The notes under the pieces are model-generated. The model saw only the letters and a program-made list of their open reading frames with translations, was not told the origin of the DNA and made no database searches. Made by a program: the position numbers and the translations under genes. Shown here piece by piece: positions 17,687-26,963 of a DNA stretch of 64,000 nucleotides. Source of the stretch: Bacteroidales bacterium. Its GTDB lineage: Bacteria > Bacteroidota > Bacteroidia > Bacteroidales > GCA-2748055. The DNA lies in assembly GCA_029210585.1 (NCBI GenBank), contig JARGFP010000017.1, forward strand, positions 1-64,000. Reading direction: 5' to 3'. Position 1 is the stretch's first letter, and every line of letters starts with the position of its first letter.

Positions 17687-19603
17687 TTACTGGAAAAGAG
17701 GCCGGTTCTCCTCTTCGGACGTACCTGCCTTCTCCTTTCCCGGCGGATCATCGTTGGATCCCATCACGTAGGTGATATCGTGGTCCCAGTTGGCGCGCAC
17801 CTGGAGGTCCTTCGGAAGGTACTCCACCCGTTCGGGCTGCAAGCCCTCTATATATTTCCCGGTATCCCACTCCCGGTTGTTGTTCCGGTCGTGGATGAAC
17901 TTGATGCGGTAGGTATCCGGATCCATGAATTCAAATGTGTAGGTACCCGAAGATGCGATGGTGCGCTGCCTCACCAGGGTGTTCTTTTTAAACAGCTGGA
18001 TCAGGATTGTATCCTCCACTTCCTCCAGGGTCAGCAGGATCCTTCCGTATTCCGATAATGGCCTGATCTGAAATTGTGCTTCAGTGGTATCATTTGTCAG
18101 CCCGTAAATGTTGGTAATGGCACCGGGATACATCACAAGCTTGTACTTGGCCTCCTCCTTCCACGGGTGACTGATCCTGACGCGCCGCAAATGGGAAGTA
18201 TCCATATATGGCTGGATTTCCACGGGGATTTCCACTGTATCCGGAATGATATAGAGCTCGAAGCGTTGCGGATCAATGGTCCCGACTGGCTGCGCGGCAG
18301 TGAAAACGAGGTCTTTCTCAATGTGATGCTTTCCGCGGTTCCTGATGGATTGTACCTGCAGCCATTCCTTCTTCTCCTGCTTCTGGTCTTCCCCTTTCCT
18401 GCGGGTATTTGAACTTTTGCTCTTCTCCCTGAATGTAAACATTAGTGTGTCGTATTGCGTAACAGGCATTTCCATGGAATCAAGCACGGTATACCGCAAC
18501 TCCAGGCCTACGGTGTCGAAGGCTGCTGCGGTGGTATCGGCAAGCCACAGTCCGAGACTGTCACGCTTGCGTCCGAATTCCGCTATCAGTTCGTCCTGAG
18601 AGAGTTCCGCCGGGAACACGGGCTTGTAGGAAAAGCTGTCTGTGAGCGGTAATTGAAATACCATCTCGAGAAATTGCCTGTCTGTCCGGGCATATTCCAT
18701 GATGTACTGGTTCGTGGGATCCTCGGTAAACATATACAGGTCTACGAACAGTGAGTTGAAATCAGGTTGCTGCCGCTCCAGTGAATCCAGTACCAGGACA
18801 ATGCTGTCGGCACTCATTCCCGTAGTGTCAATCGCCAGTGCCGTGGTGTCGGGATACAGGTCGGAGGAATCATATACACCTGATTCCAGCAGGTTGCGCC
18901 TGAAATAGTCAGCGTCAACCAACAGGCTGGTATCCAGGAAAGCAATCTGTTCTGTGGGGAGATCAAATAGAAAATTATTGTTTCCGTCTTTCAGTACGAA
19001 CAACTTGTACACCCCCTTGCGCAGGTTGTTCACGGCAAAATTTCCTTCCTTATCTGTCCTGCCCACATAATAGGGAATCTGTTTCAACGGCATGGTGTCT
19101 GCCAATTCGGTATACAGCATGACATTGATGGGTGTCTCCGGGATGGTCAGATCGAATGCGTTTTTCAGGGTTCCCTTAACAGACAATGAATCCAGGGTTG
19201 CCCCGGTGGAAAAGACATACTCGTAATTCAGCAGCACATTCTGCTCGTTCAGGTCCTTGATCGCTTCTCCGAAATTAAACGTATAGGTCACATCCTCTTT
19301 CAGCTCCTCCTCGAATTCTATGATCAGCGTTTTTCGCCGCATGCGTATCTCCGGCTGGGTCTCCATGGGAGGTGAAACCACCAGCTCCTGGGTAAAATTA
19401 GCCATATCAAGATATTCATCGAATGTGATCTCGATCCGCTTCGCATTAAAGTTTGCCGAATAGTTCTTCGGTTCGGTTTTCACCACATCCGGGGGATCCT
19501 CATCCTGGGTTCCGCCCGTGGGAGCTCCCTGCTGCGCACAACCGCCCGCCAGCAGCAGCAGCGGCAACACAGGCAAAAACAATATCAACAGGTATTTTCT
19601 CAT
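17687..19603 (-). CDS. Large lipoprotein with N-terminal Ig-like domain
   Basis: A 638-residue protein with a lipoprotein-type signal ending LLLLAGGC (Cys22 would carry the lipid). The next region, about residues 40-135, looks like a bacterial Ig-like (SbsA/Big_5) domain: IEITFDEYLDM and TYTFNFGEAIKDLNEQN. Beta-rich repeats follow, including a carboxypeptidase-regulatory-like segment around GRTDKEGNFAVNNLRKGVYK (about 180-200). It is probably anchored in the outer membrane. The enzyme Lgt, which lipidates such proteins, is encoded divergently next to it. The function is unknown. Confidence 0.8.
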   Translation of the reverse strand: MRKYLLILFLPVLPLLLLAGGCAQQGAPTGGTQDEDPPDVVKTEPKNYSANFNAKRIEITFDEYLDMANFTQELVVSPPMETQPEIRMRRKTLIIEFEEELKEDVTYTFNFGEAIKDLNEQNVLLNYEYVFSTGATLDSLSVKGTLKNAFDLTIPETPINVMLYTELADTMPLKQIPYYVGRTDKEGNFAVNNLRKGVYKLFVLKDGNNNFLFDLPTEQIAFLDTSLLVDADYFRRNLLESGVYDSSDLYPDTTALAIDTTGMSADSIVLVLDSLERQQPDFNSLFVDLYMFTEDPTNQYIMEYARTDRQFLEMVFQLPLTDSFSYKPVFPAELSQDELIAEFGRKRDSLGLWLADTTAAAFDTVGLELRYTVLDSMEMPVTQYDTLMFTFREKSKSSNTRRKGEDQKQEKKEWLQVQSIRNRGKHHIEKDLVFTAAQPVGTIDPQRFELYIIPDTVEIPVEIQPYMDTSHLRRVRISHPWKEEAKYKLVMYPGAITNIYGLTNDTTEAQFQIRPLSEYGRILLTLEEVEDTILIQLFKKNTLVRQRTIASSGTYTFEFMDPDTYRIKFIHDRNNNREWDTGKYIEGLQPERVEYLPKDLQVRANWDHDITYVMGSNDDPPGKEKAGTSEEENRPLFQ

Positions 19604-19612
19604 TCAGGTGTA

Positions 19613-19620
19613 CAAAGATA
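19613..19620 (-). promoter_or_regulatory. -7 box for the Ig-like lipoprotein gene
   Basis: Read on the minus strand this is TATCTTTG, an exact TAnnTTTG match, only 9 bases upstream of the ATG at 19603. Usual spacing to the transcription start would leave a leader of just a few bases. No TTTG -33 box is seen at 19-21 bases upstream. Confidence 0.45.
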
Positions 19621-19799
19621 TATATTCCATCGCGTTACAGGCACAGATTCCGATTCGAAACACAATTTTTAATCTGGCCGGTAAGCGGATCATTCGGGTT
19701 ATGACCAGGACTGCCCGGGCAACTAATCAATAAAATAACTTACATGAACAAAGAATAGTATATAATTTGTAGCTTTAAACCCTCAAAATCCTGTTGATT

Positions 19800-20684
19800 A
19801 TGATACTGAACTATATCACGTGGGACGTGGATCCCGAAATATTCAGCATAGGGGAATTATCCATCCGCTGGTACGGGCTCATGTTTGCCATGGCATTCCT
19901 GTCCGGATACCTGGTTTTTACAAAGGCCCTCAAGATCAAGCGACTCGACGCGGAAATGCTCGATCAGCTGCTGATCTATGTGGCTGTGGGAACCATCATT
20001 GGTGCCCGCCTGGGCCATTGCCTCTTCTATGAACCCGCCTATTACCTGGCAAATCCCGTGGAGATCCTGAAAATCTGGAAAGGAGGCCTGGCCAGTCATG
20101 GCGCTGCCATCGGGATCGTGCTGGCGCTCTGGTTCTATATCAGGAAACACAAACTCTCTTTCCTCTGGCTGATGGACCGGATCGTGATCGTGGTCCCGCT
20201 GGGTGGCGCCTTCATCAGGACCGGTAACCTGTTCAATTCCGAGATCTACGGACGCGCCACGGACGTGCCCTGGGCCTTTTTGTTCGTGCGCGACAGGGTG
20301 CTGGACCCCAATACCGGTGCTGTTATCCCCAATGTGCCCAGCCACCCGACCCAGATCTATGAAGCACTTAGCTACCTGCTTATTTTTGTGGTGCTGTTCC
20401 TCTATTACCGGAAAAACCATGACAAGATACGCGACGGGCTGATCTTTGGTGTCTTCCTGATCCTGCTGTTCGCCGCCAGGTTCTTTATCGAATTCATCAA
20501 ACGCGACCAGGTCTCTTTCGAATCGGGCATGCTGCTGAATATGGGACAGTGGCTGAGCCTGCCGTTCATCCTGATTGGCATTGCCCTGATCATCTATACG
20601 AAAAAAAATCCGAAATACTTCTCTAAAACACCCATCCCAAAGAAGGAACCCAAAAAGGGTGTGGGGAAGAAAAAGAAGGCATAG
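19800..20684 (+). CDS. lgt: Prolipoprotein diacylglyceryl transferase
   Basis: Moves a diacylglyceryl group from phosphatidylglycerol to the lipobox cysteine of prolipoproteins, the first step of lipoprotein maturation in the inner membrane. The 294-residue protein has about seven membrane segments and the family motifs GARLGHCLFYEP, GGLASHGAAIG, and GAFIRTGNLFNSEIYG with the essential arginine and the signature. A lysine-rich tail ends the protein. ATG 19800 is chosen over TTG 19794. TATAATTTG at 19761-19769 is a possible -7 box. Confidence 0.96.
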   Translation: MILNYITWDVDPEIFSIGELSIRWYGLMFAMAFLSGYLVFTKALKIKRLDAEMLDQLLIYVAVGTIIGARLGHCLFYEPAYYLANPVEILKIWKGGLASHGAAIGIVLALWFYIRKHKLSFLWLMDRIVIVVPLGGAFIRTGNLFNSEIYGRATDVPWAFLFVRDRVLDPNTGAVIPNVPSHPTQIYEALSYLLIFVVLFLYYRKNHDKIRDGLIFGVFLILLFAARFFIEFIKRDQVSFESGMLLNMGQWLSLPFILIGIALIIYTKKNPKYFSKTPIPKKEPKKGVGKKKKA

Positions 20685-20795
20685 GGTCTGCAAGATGAAA
20701 AGATATTGATACAGTGTGGACCTTCGGTTTTCCGGACCAACACACATTGAGGTTGTTACTGGATTTGATTTATTTTAACAGTAGTTTGCGCTTGT

Positions 20796-21620
20796 ATGAA
20801 TACGGAGAATTTTTGGTTTGCATTTGGTTTAACAGTTTTTGCCGGGTTATCTACCGGTATTGGCAGCGCCCTGGCCTTTTTTACCAAAAAAACCAATACC
20901 AAATTCCTCTCTGCCAGCCTGGGCTTTTCTGCAGGAGTAATGATCTATGTCTCCTTCATGGAAATCATGGTCAAGTCCAATGCATCCCTGGTAGCAGCAT
21001 TCGGGGATACAAAAGGTGCCTGGATGGCTGTACTTTCCTTTTTTTCCGGTGTGCTGATCATCGCATTGATCGACAAGCTGATCCCTTCCTACGAAAACCC
21101 GCATGAGATCAGGAGAATCGAGGAGGTCAAGAATGGAAAAGCCGTTCCTGATCCCCGGCTGGTCAGGATGGGTCTTTTCACCGCCCTGGCCATAGCCATC
21201 CACAATTTCCCGGAAGGGATTGCGACATTCTTTGCCGGGCTTACAGAACCCGAACTCGCCATTCCTGTTGCCATCGCCATCGCGATCCACAATATTCCGG
21301 AGGGAATTGCGGTTTCGGTTCCCATTTCCTATGGTACCGGAAACAAAAAGAAAGGATTTTTCCTCTCCATGATATCGGGCCTGGCTGAACCGGTGGGCGC
21401 GCTGTTCGCATTTCTCATTATTACCATCTTTTTCAACGGGTCGGACATCCCCAACAGCGTGTTTGGGTACCTCTTCGGGGCAGTGGCAGGAATCATGGTG
21501 TTTATCTCCATCGACGAACTGCTTCCCACAGCAGAAGAATATGGATATCACCACTATTCCATTTATGGTTTTGTTTTAGGAATGGCCGTAATGGCCCTTA
21601 GTCTGTTGCTTTTTATCTGA
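20796..21620 (+). CDS. zupT: ZIP family metal (zinc) importer, ZupT-like
   Basis: A 274-residue ZIP transporter that brings zinc or other divalent metals into the cytoplasm. It has eight predicted membrane segments and both signature metal-binding motifs, AIHNFPEGIA and AIHNIPEGIA. A hydrophilic loop separates segments 3 and 4 (about 95-125). It is followed 1 base later by a CDF exporter gene, so import and export genes are in one run. Metal choice is inferred from the family. Confidence 0.93.
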   Translation: MNTENFWFAFGLTVFAGLSTGIGSALAFFTKKTNTKFLSASLGFSAGVMIYVSFMEIMVKSNASLVAAFGDTKGAWMAVLSFFSGVLIIALIDKLIPSYENPHEIRRIEEVKNGKAVPDPRLVRMGLFTALAIAIHNFPEGIATFFAGLTEPELAIPVAIAIAIHNIPEGIAVSVPISYGTGNKKKGFFLSMISGLAEPVGALFAFLIITIFFNGSDIPNSVFGYLFGAVAGIMVFISIDELLPTAEEYGYHHYSIYGFVLGMAVMALSLLLFI

Positions 21621-21621
21621 A

Positions 21622-22542
21622 ATGGCTGAACAAACAAAAAAACGAAAAAACCATCATCCAGTCAGTGGTAAAAACCTGCTGATCGCCACCCTGCTTAACC
21701 TGGTGATCACCGTCGTGGAGATTGCCGGTGGACTCCTCTCCAACAGCCTGGCCCTGCTCTCCGATGCACTGCACAACCTGAGCGACACTTTCGCCACTTT
21801 TATTGCCTATGTTGCAATCCATGTGGGCAAACGAAACCCGACCGCTAAAAAGACATTCGGATACAAGCGCGTGGAGATCCTGGCTGCAATGTTGAATGCG
21901 GTGATCCTGATCATAATCTGTTTTTATCTTTTCAGGGAAGCATGGGAACGACTGCAGGATCCCGAACCAATCAAATCCATGATCGTAATCATCGTGGCCA
22001 TGATCGGTCTTGGTGCAAATTTACTTGCCGTGGCCCTGCTCCGTAAGGATTCCAGGAAGAGTATCAATGTAAAGGCAGCCTATGTGCACCTCATCGGCGA
22101 CAGCCTCTCTTCTGTTGTGGTGGTACTTGCTGCCGCAGCCATACAGCTCTTCAGTATCTACTGGCTGGATCCGCTGGTTACGTTCCTGATCGGCATTTAC
22201 CTTATCCGTGAAGCATATGTGATCCTGAAAGAGGCTGTCAATATCCTGATGCAATCCACCCCCGAAAACATCAATGTGAAAAAGATTCAGTCGAAAGTGG
22301 AAGCTTTTCCTGAAGTCAGCAGCCTGCATCACCTGCATGTGTGGACCCTGGACGAAAATGAGATCCACCTCGAGGCGCATGTGGAACTGTCCGAAGACCG
22401 AAAAATAAGCGAAACCGCAGAAATACAGAAAAAAACAGAAAAAATGCTGATGGAAAAATTCCATATCCGTCACATCACCCTGCAGTTCGAATACGACCCT
22501 GATCATGCGCAAAATTTGATTGCCAATGGGAAGGAAAAATAA
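21622..22542 (+). CDS. Cation diffusion facilitator, CzcD/ZitB-like
   Basis: A 306-residue CDF protein with six membrane segments that exports zinc or related divalent cations in exchange for protons. Metal-site residues are seen in LLSDALHNLSD (segment 2) and HLIGDSLSS (segment 5). The HxxxD pattern is typical of zinc-transporting CDFs. The C-terminal cytoplasmic domain (from about 215) has the ferredoxin-like fold with SLHHLHVWTL. It starts 1 base after the ZIP gene. Confidence 0.93.
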   Translation: MAEQTKKRKNHHPVSGKNLLIATLLNLVITVVEIAGGLLSNSLALLSDALHNLSDTFATFIAYVAIHVGKRNPTAKKTFGYKRVEILAAMLNAVILIIICFYLFREAWERLQDPEPIKSMIVIIVAMIGLGANLLAVALLRKDSRKSINVKAAYVHLIGDSLSSVVVVLAAAAIQLFSIYWLDPLVTFLIGIYLIREAYVILKEAVNILMQSTPENINVKKIQSKVEAFPEVSSLHHLHVWTLDENEIHLEAHVELSEDRKISETAEIQKKTEKMLMEKFHIRHITLQFEYDPDHAQNLIANGKEK

Positions 22543-22549
22543 TAATAGC

Positions 22550-23482
22550 ATGCGCAAAAAAGGAATCATCTATGCTGCCTGGGTCTCCATTGTTGGAAAT
22601 GCAATACTGGCTGTTCTGAAACTGGTAGTCGGGTTTATCTCTGGTAGTTTTGCTGTTGTGGCCGACGGTATCGATTCCTCTGCGGATATCATCAGTTCCA
22701 TTGTTACCCTGGTAGCCGCCAAAGTCGTCAGGAAACCCCCCAACATCAAATTTCCCTATGGCTACGTAAAAGCCGATACTGTAGCCTCAACGGTGCTTTC
22801 CATGCTCATCTTCCTGGCAGGAGCACAACTGGCCATTTCAGCCGTGGGAAGACTAATACAAGGTGATTCAGACGAAGTCCCGGCGATGATTGCCATCTGG
22901 GTCACCCTTTTTTCCATGGCCGGAAAAATCGGACTCAGCCTCTACCTGAAAAAAACCGGGAAGAAAGAGCAAAGTGGTATGATGACCACTATGGGTGTCC
23001 ATATGCGGAACGATATGCTCATCTCATCCACGGTACTCATCGGCCTGCTGGCCACTATCCTGTTTGAGGAGGCGATCATTGATAAAATCATCGCCCTGGG
23101 CATCAGCATTTTCATTATGTATGAAGCCGTCATGATTTTCCTCAAATCCAATACCGAACTAATGGATGGTGTTCATGATTCCGAACTGTATGACCAACTG
23201 TTCGATGCGATCAGGAAAGTAGATGGAGCATACAATCCCCACCGTACCCGCGCCAGGAAAATCGGTTCACGCTACATGGTCAACCTCGACATCGAGGTGG
23301 ATCCCGAAATGAAAGTAAGTGATGCACACGATATCGCCAAGGATGTGGAAGACATCATCAAGGAAGATATCGAAAATGTCTACGATGTGATGGTGCACGT
23401 GGAACCCATGGGAAACCAGGAAAAAGATGAGAAATTCGGGATCACTGAAAATGACGTTCCTCAACGGAAAAAGAAAAAATAA
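22550..23482 (+). CDS. Cation diffusion facilitator, FieF/MamB-like
   Basis: A second CDF transporter of about 310 residues with six membrane segments. The segment 2 site reads VADGIDSSAD (DxxxD) and the segment 5 site HMRNDMLISS (HxxxD). This differs from the upstream CDF and is closer to the iron/zinc or manganese type (FieF, MamB), so the metals may differ. ATG 22550 follows the previous stop by 7 bases; ATG 22526 is an alternative that overlaps it. The C-terminus is charged (QRKKKK). Confidence 0.9.
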   Translation: MRKKGIIYAAWVSIVGNAILAVLKLVVGFISGSFAVVADGIDSSADIISSIVTLVAAKVVRKPPNIKFPYGYVKADTVASTVLSMLIFLAGAQLAISAVGRLIQGDSDEVPAMIAIWVTLFSMAGKIGLSLYLKKTGKKEQSGMMTTMGVHMRNDMLISSTVLIGLLATILFEEAIIDKIIALGISIFIMYEAVMIFLKSNTELMDGVHDSELYDQLFDAIRKVDGAYNPHRTRARKIGSRYMVNLDIEVDPEMKVSDAHDIAKDVEDIIKEDIENVYDVMVHVEPMGNQEKDEKFGITENDVPQRKKKK

Positions 23483-23547
23483 TAAATCCCGGGGAATGTA
23501 GTTAATATATTGGGTCTTCTGAATGATATGCATGCCCATCTAATTCA

Positions 23548-23555
23548 TATATTTG
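23548..23555 (+). promoter_or_regulatory. -7 box upstream of the coiled-coil membrane protein
   Basis: TATATTTG is an exact TAnnTTTG match 22 bases before ATG 23578. No TTTG lies at the usual -33 distance. Confidence 0.45.
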
Positions 23556-23577
23556 TAGCAGAAAATTTACTATTTAC

Positions 23578-24462
23578 ATGAGCGAAAAGAAAACAAATAC
23601 CGGGGTGTTGTACGGTGTCATCGGACTGCTGGCTGTTGTACTGCTGGTGGCTGTATATATGCTGGTCGACCTGAAAAAGGATTTTGATGCCACCAACAAT
23701 GAACTGCAACAGAACAGGATATTCTTTGCACAGGAGCGGGACTCCCTCGAAGGAGAATTACATAACATCTACCTGTCTTATGATTCACTGGAAACCGACA
23801 ACGAAAGAATACAGCAAGAACTGTCCATTCAGCAGGAAAAAATAGAACGTCTCATCAGGATCCAGGCCGATGACGCATACAAGATCAAAATGTATAAAAG
23901 GGAAATGGAGACCCTGCGATCAGTGCTGCGAAGCTATATCGTGCAGATCGACTCGCTCAACTCAAAGAACCAGGAACTGATGGCTGAAAATGTGCAGCTG
24001 AAAAGAACCGAACGACAGCTGCAGACAGAAAAAGAACAACTGCAGTCGGAAAAAACACAACTCGAAGAAATCAAAGACCTGGCCTCCTCGTTACAGGCAT
24101 CCGATATTTACGTTGAACCGATCAACGAGAACAACCGGCCGCGTAATCGCATAAAAAGCATTCATAAAATCAGGACCGATTTTGTGATACGTGCCAATCC
24201 TGTGGTCCCGGCCGGAGACAAAACCATCTACCTGAAACTTATTCGTCCCGATGGGGTGACGCTGGGATCTCCTGAAATGGAAGTGATCACAGTCAATGAA
24301 GAAGAAATACCTGTATCCGCTTCCCGTACCGTCGCCTACGAAAATGCCGACCTGCCTGTTTCCATCTTCTGGACCAATAACGGGGAGCTGGTTCCGGGAG
24401 AATACCAGGTGGAACTCTATGCCGGGGGAAAAATCATAGGCAGCAGTGTGTTTGAACTGTAA
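23578..24462 (+). CDS. Membrane-anchored coiled-coil protein with C-terminal beta domain
   Basis: A 294-residue protein I do not recognise by name. It has one N-terminal membrane segment (VIGLLAVVLLVAVYMLV, about 14-30), a long coiled coil (about 35-175, rich in Glu/Gln/Leu, ending LQTEKEQLQSEKTQLEEIKD) and a compact beta-rich C-terminal domain (about 185-294) containing DFVIRANPVVPAGDKTIYLK and PGEYQVELYAGG. That domain resembles an Ig-like or cell-surface beta sandwich and would sit in the periplasm. Its own promoter separates it from the metal transporter genes. Similar proteins appear widespread in Bacteroidetes, but I cannot state a function. Confidence 0.75.
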   Translation: MSEKKTNTGVLYGVIGLLAVVLLVAVYMLVDLKKDFDATNNELQQNRIFFAQERDSLEGELHNIYLSYDSLETDNERIQQELSIQQEKIERLIRIQADDAYKIKMYKREMETLRSVLRSYIVQIDSLNSKNQELMAENVQLKRTERQLQTEKEQLQSEKTQLEEIKDLASSLQASDIYVEPINENNRPRNRIKSIHKIRTDFVIRANPVVPAGDKTIYLKLIRPDGVTLGSPEMEVITVNEEEIPVSASRTVAYENADLPVSIFWTNNGELVPGEYQVELYAGGKIIGSSVFEL

Positions 24463-24498
24463 CCGGCACGTACAACATCTTTCTGGAATTGATTACTG

Positions 24499-25788
24499 AT
24501 GAGAATTGGATTCATTATCGGCAGGATTGGAGGTGTGGACGGCGTCGCGCTGGAAACCGAAAAATGGATTCATGTGCTCCGCTCAATGGGACACAAGGTG
24601 TATATTCTTTCCGGTCAGTTCCAGGAAAGACCCATGGATCCGGAAACCGAAACACTGGTGCCGGAAATATCCTTCTTCTCTCCCGAAAGCTACTGGAGCC
24701 AGAAAAAAGCATTCTTCTACCCTGAAACCGATCCCGGGGAACTGATCGAACACCTCAACCTCTATTCAAAAGTTATTTATAAAAAGATCATCGAATGGGT
24801 GCGTACCCATAAGATCAAACTGCTGGTATCCGAAAATGCCTCTGCCCTGCCCTCACACCTGGAAATGGGCCTGGCAATCAACAAGGCAGTACACAAACTG
24901 GGACTGCCAACCATCACGCACGACCATGACTTTGCATGGGAACGGGGAGACCGGTACAAATCGCCGCATGAAGAAATCAACCGGTTTGTTGAAAAGGTGT
25001 TTCCGCTGATCGCTCCCAATGCAATCCACGCCGTAATCAACACGCATGCACAGCAAACCCTGAAGGAAAAATTCGGTCGTGACGCGGTAAATGTTCCCAA
25101 TGTGATGGATTTCAGCAAACCGTTTGGTGAAAAAAACAAAAAAAATGCCCGGCTTCCCGAATACCTGGGATATACAAAAGAGGATATCTTCCTCTACCAG
25201 ATCACACGGATCGTTCGCCGGAAAGGCATCGAGGTGGCCATCGACCTGTTACACCGGCTGAACGACAAAAAGATCAAGCTGATTATTACCGGAAATTATG
25301 CCGACGATGCGGGCAGTGCCTACTACAATGACCTGAATGAACAGGTGCATGACCTGCATCTCAGCGACCAGGTGCGTTTCGCCTACCACCTTTTCCACAA
25401 CAAGGGACTCACCCCGTCCAATGGTGATCTGATGTTTTCCCTTTCCGATGCCTACGCCCAGGCAACGGCATGTACCTATTTCAGCACCTATGAAGGTTTC
25501 GGGAACGCTTTCGTGGAAGCAGTCCTTTCCCGTACACCCATTTTTGTTAACAATTATGAACCGGTCTATATGCCCGACATCGGTAGCAAAGGGTTCAAAA
25601 CAGTGATGCTCCACGACAATGTACTTACCGATGAGGCGGTTAGGGAAATGGCCAACATCATCTATGATCCCGCCCTGGCTGCAGAAATCGCCGATTACAA
25701 TTATGCGCTGGGGAAAAAGTATTTCAGCTATGATACCCTGCGGGAAAAACTTGAGGAGCTGATCGAAAAAGCATTGGCCCTGGTGTAG
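24499..25788 (+). CDS. GT4-family glycosyltransferase
   Basis: A 429-residue GT-B fold glycosyltransferase. The N-terminal half begins GFIIGRIGGVDGVALETEKW, a pattern seen in GT4 enzymes such as mannosylglucosylglycerate synthases. The C-terminal half has the nucleotide-sugar site with the GT4 E-x7-E motif in TYEGFGNAFVEAVLS and a conserved basic patch (QITRIVRRKGIE). No membrane segment is seen, so it acts in the cytoplasm. It converges on hemW and the large fusion gene, whose N-terminus has the same signature. The acceptor and product are unknown; a compatible-solute or surface glycan role is possible. Confidence 0.85.
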   Translation: MRIGFIIGRIGGVDGVALETEKWIHVLRSMGHKVYILSGQFQERPMDPETETLVPEISFFSPESYWSQKKAFFYPETDPGELIEHLNLYSKVIYKKIIEWVRTHKIKLLVSENASALPSHLEMGLAINKAVHKLGLPTITHDHDFAWERGDRYKSPHEEINRFVEKVFPLIAPNAIHAVINTHAQQTLKEKFGRDAVNVPNVMDFSKPFGEKNKKNARLPEYLGYTKEDIFLYQITRIVRRKGIEVAIDLLHRLNDKKIKLIITGNYADDAGSAYYNDLNEQVHDLHLSDQVRFAYHLFHNKGLTPSNGDLMFSLSDAYAQATACTYFSTYEGFGNAFVEAVLSRTPIFVNNYEPVYMPDIGSKGFKTVMLHDNVLTDEAVREMANIIYDPALAAEIADYNYALGKKYFSYDTLREKLEELIEKALALV

Positions 25789-25831
25789 TTACTGGGATCA
25801 GGGAACCAAAGGACCTGGCGTCCACCTCGCG

Positions 25832-26959
25832 TTATTCCAGCATCAGCTGCTGTGTGATGAGGTCCGACCGGAGCCACCCTTCCGGCGTCATCTTCAGCCG
25901 GCCTCCTTCCGTTTTCATTTCACCGGTTCCGGTATACGGTGCTGCTTTCTCACGTAACAGTTTCGCAGCAGCATCCCCGAACTGGTCACGGATCCACAAC
26001 AGGTCTGCTCCTTCCTTCGTCCGCAAGGCTGTGATCAGGTAATCATGGAAGCGGTCCGTGGCCGTGAGCGTCTCCATTTCAAAGGCGGATCCTCCGCTGA
26101 CCGTACTTTCGATATAACGCTGGAGGGAGGCAATGTTCCACCTCCGTACCGTTCCGTTGTATGAATGTGCCGACGGACCAAAGCCGGCATATGGCGTGCC
26201 CGACCAGTAGCTGCTGTTGTGCGCCGACCGGTACCCCGGCAGGGAAAAATTCGATATCTCATAATGCTCGAAACCATGTGCCGCTGTAGTCTGCCGCAAC
26301 ATCCTGTACTGCGCAATCCCTGATTCCTCCGGCAATTCCCTGATCCGCCCTTTCCTTCTCCAGTGATCAAACACCGTCCCGGGCTCATAAGTCAGATGGT
26401 ACGCCGAAATATGCTGTACCGGCAAGTCCATCGTGTTGCGCACATTGTGCTCCCATTCTGCAGAAGTCAGTCCGGGCAACCCGTACATAAGATCCATGTT
26501 GATATTGTCAAAGCCTTTCGCCGCAGCCCGTATAATGGCATCCACAGCCTCTTCCGAACGATGTGAACGGCGCATCAGCTCCAGGTGATGTGGTTGAAAA
26601 GACTGTACACCGATGCTCAGCCTGTTGAATCCGGTCCTGCACAACATGTCAAGGCGATGGTCATCCAGGTCGTCGGGATTTGCTTCTATCGTAACCTCTG
26701 CTTCCGGATCCACATGAAACAATTCCTGTACACGCACCATGATCTCACCCAAATGCGCCCCGGTGAGTACCGATGGTGTGCCTCCTCCCAGGTACACCGT
26801 GGAAACCCGTTCCCCGTTCAATTCCCCCGACCGGTCGGCCATTTCCCTGAGCAATGCATCCACGTAAGCATCACGGTATTTCAGGCTTACTGTAAAATAA
26901 AAATCACAATACCTGCAGGCCTGCCTGCAAAACGGTACATGTATATAAATTCCTGCCAC
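25832..26959 (-). CDS. hemW: Radical SAM heme chaperone HemW
   Basis: A 375-residue radical SAM protein related to oxygen-independent coproporphyrinogen oxidase. The iron-sulfur motif CxxxCxxC is present as FCRQACRYCDF (Cys11, 15 and 18). Other family marks are YLGGGTPSVL, IEANPDDLD, RLSIGVQSF and NMDLMYGLPG. HemW proteins bind heme and deliver it to respiratory enzymes and lack HemN's oxidase activity. The missing N-terminal HemN extension and the lack of other heme genes nearby favour HemW. It starts 4 bases after the stop of the large glycosyltransferase fusion, on the same strand. Confidence 0.93.
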   Translation of the reverse strand: MAGIYIHVPFCRQACRYCDFYFTVSLKYRDAYVDALLREMADRSGELNGERVSTVYLGGGTPSVLTGAHLGEIMVRVQELFHVDPEAEVTIEANPDDLDDHRLDMLCRTGFNRLSIGVQSFQPHHLELMRRSHRSEEAVDAIIRAAAKGFDNINMDLMYGLPGLTSAEWEHNVRNTMDLPVQHISAYHLTYEPGTVFDHWRRKGRIRELPEESGIAQYRMLRQTTAAHGFEHYEISNFSLPGYRSAHNSSYWSGTPYAGFGPSAHSYNGTVRRWNIASLQRYIESTVSGGSAFEMETLTATDRFHDYLITALRTKEGADLLWIRDQFGDAAAKLLREKAAPYTGTGEMKTEGGRLKMTPEGWLRSDLITQQLMLE

Positions 26960-26963
26960 TATG

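Noticed and set aside
25832..26959. HemN (coproporphyrinogen oxidase) for the radical SAM gene
   Set aside because: The N-terminal extension of HemN is missing and the length and motifs fit HemW.
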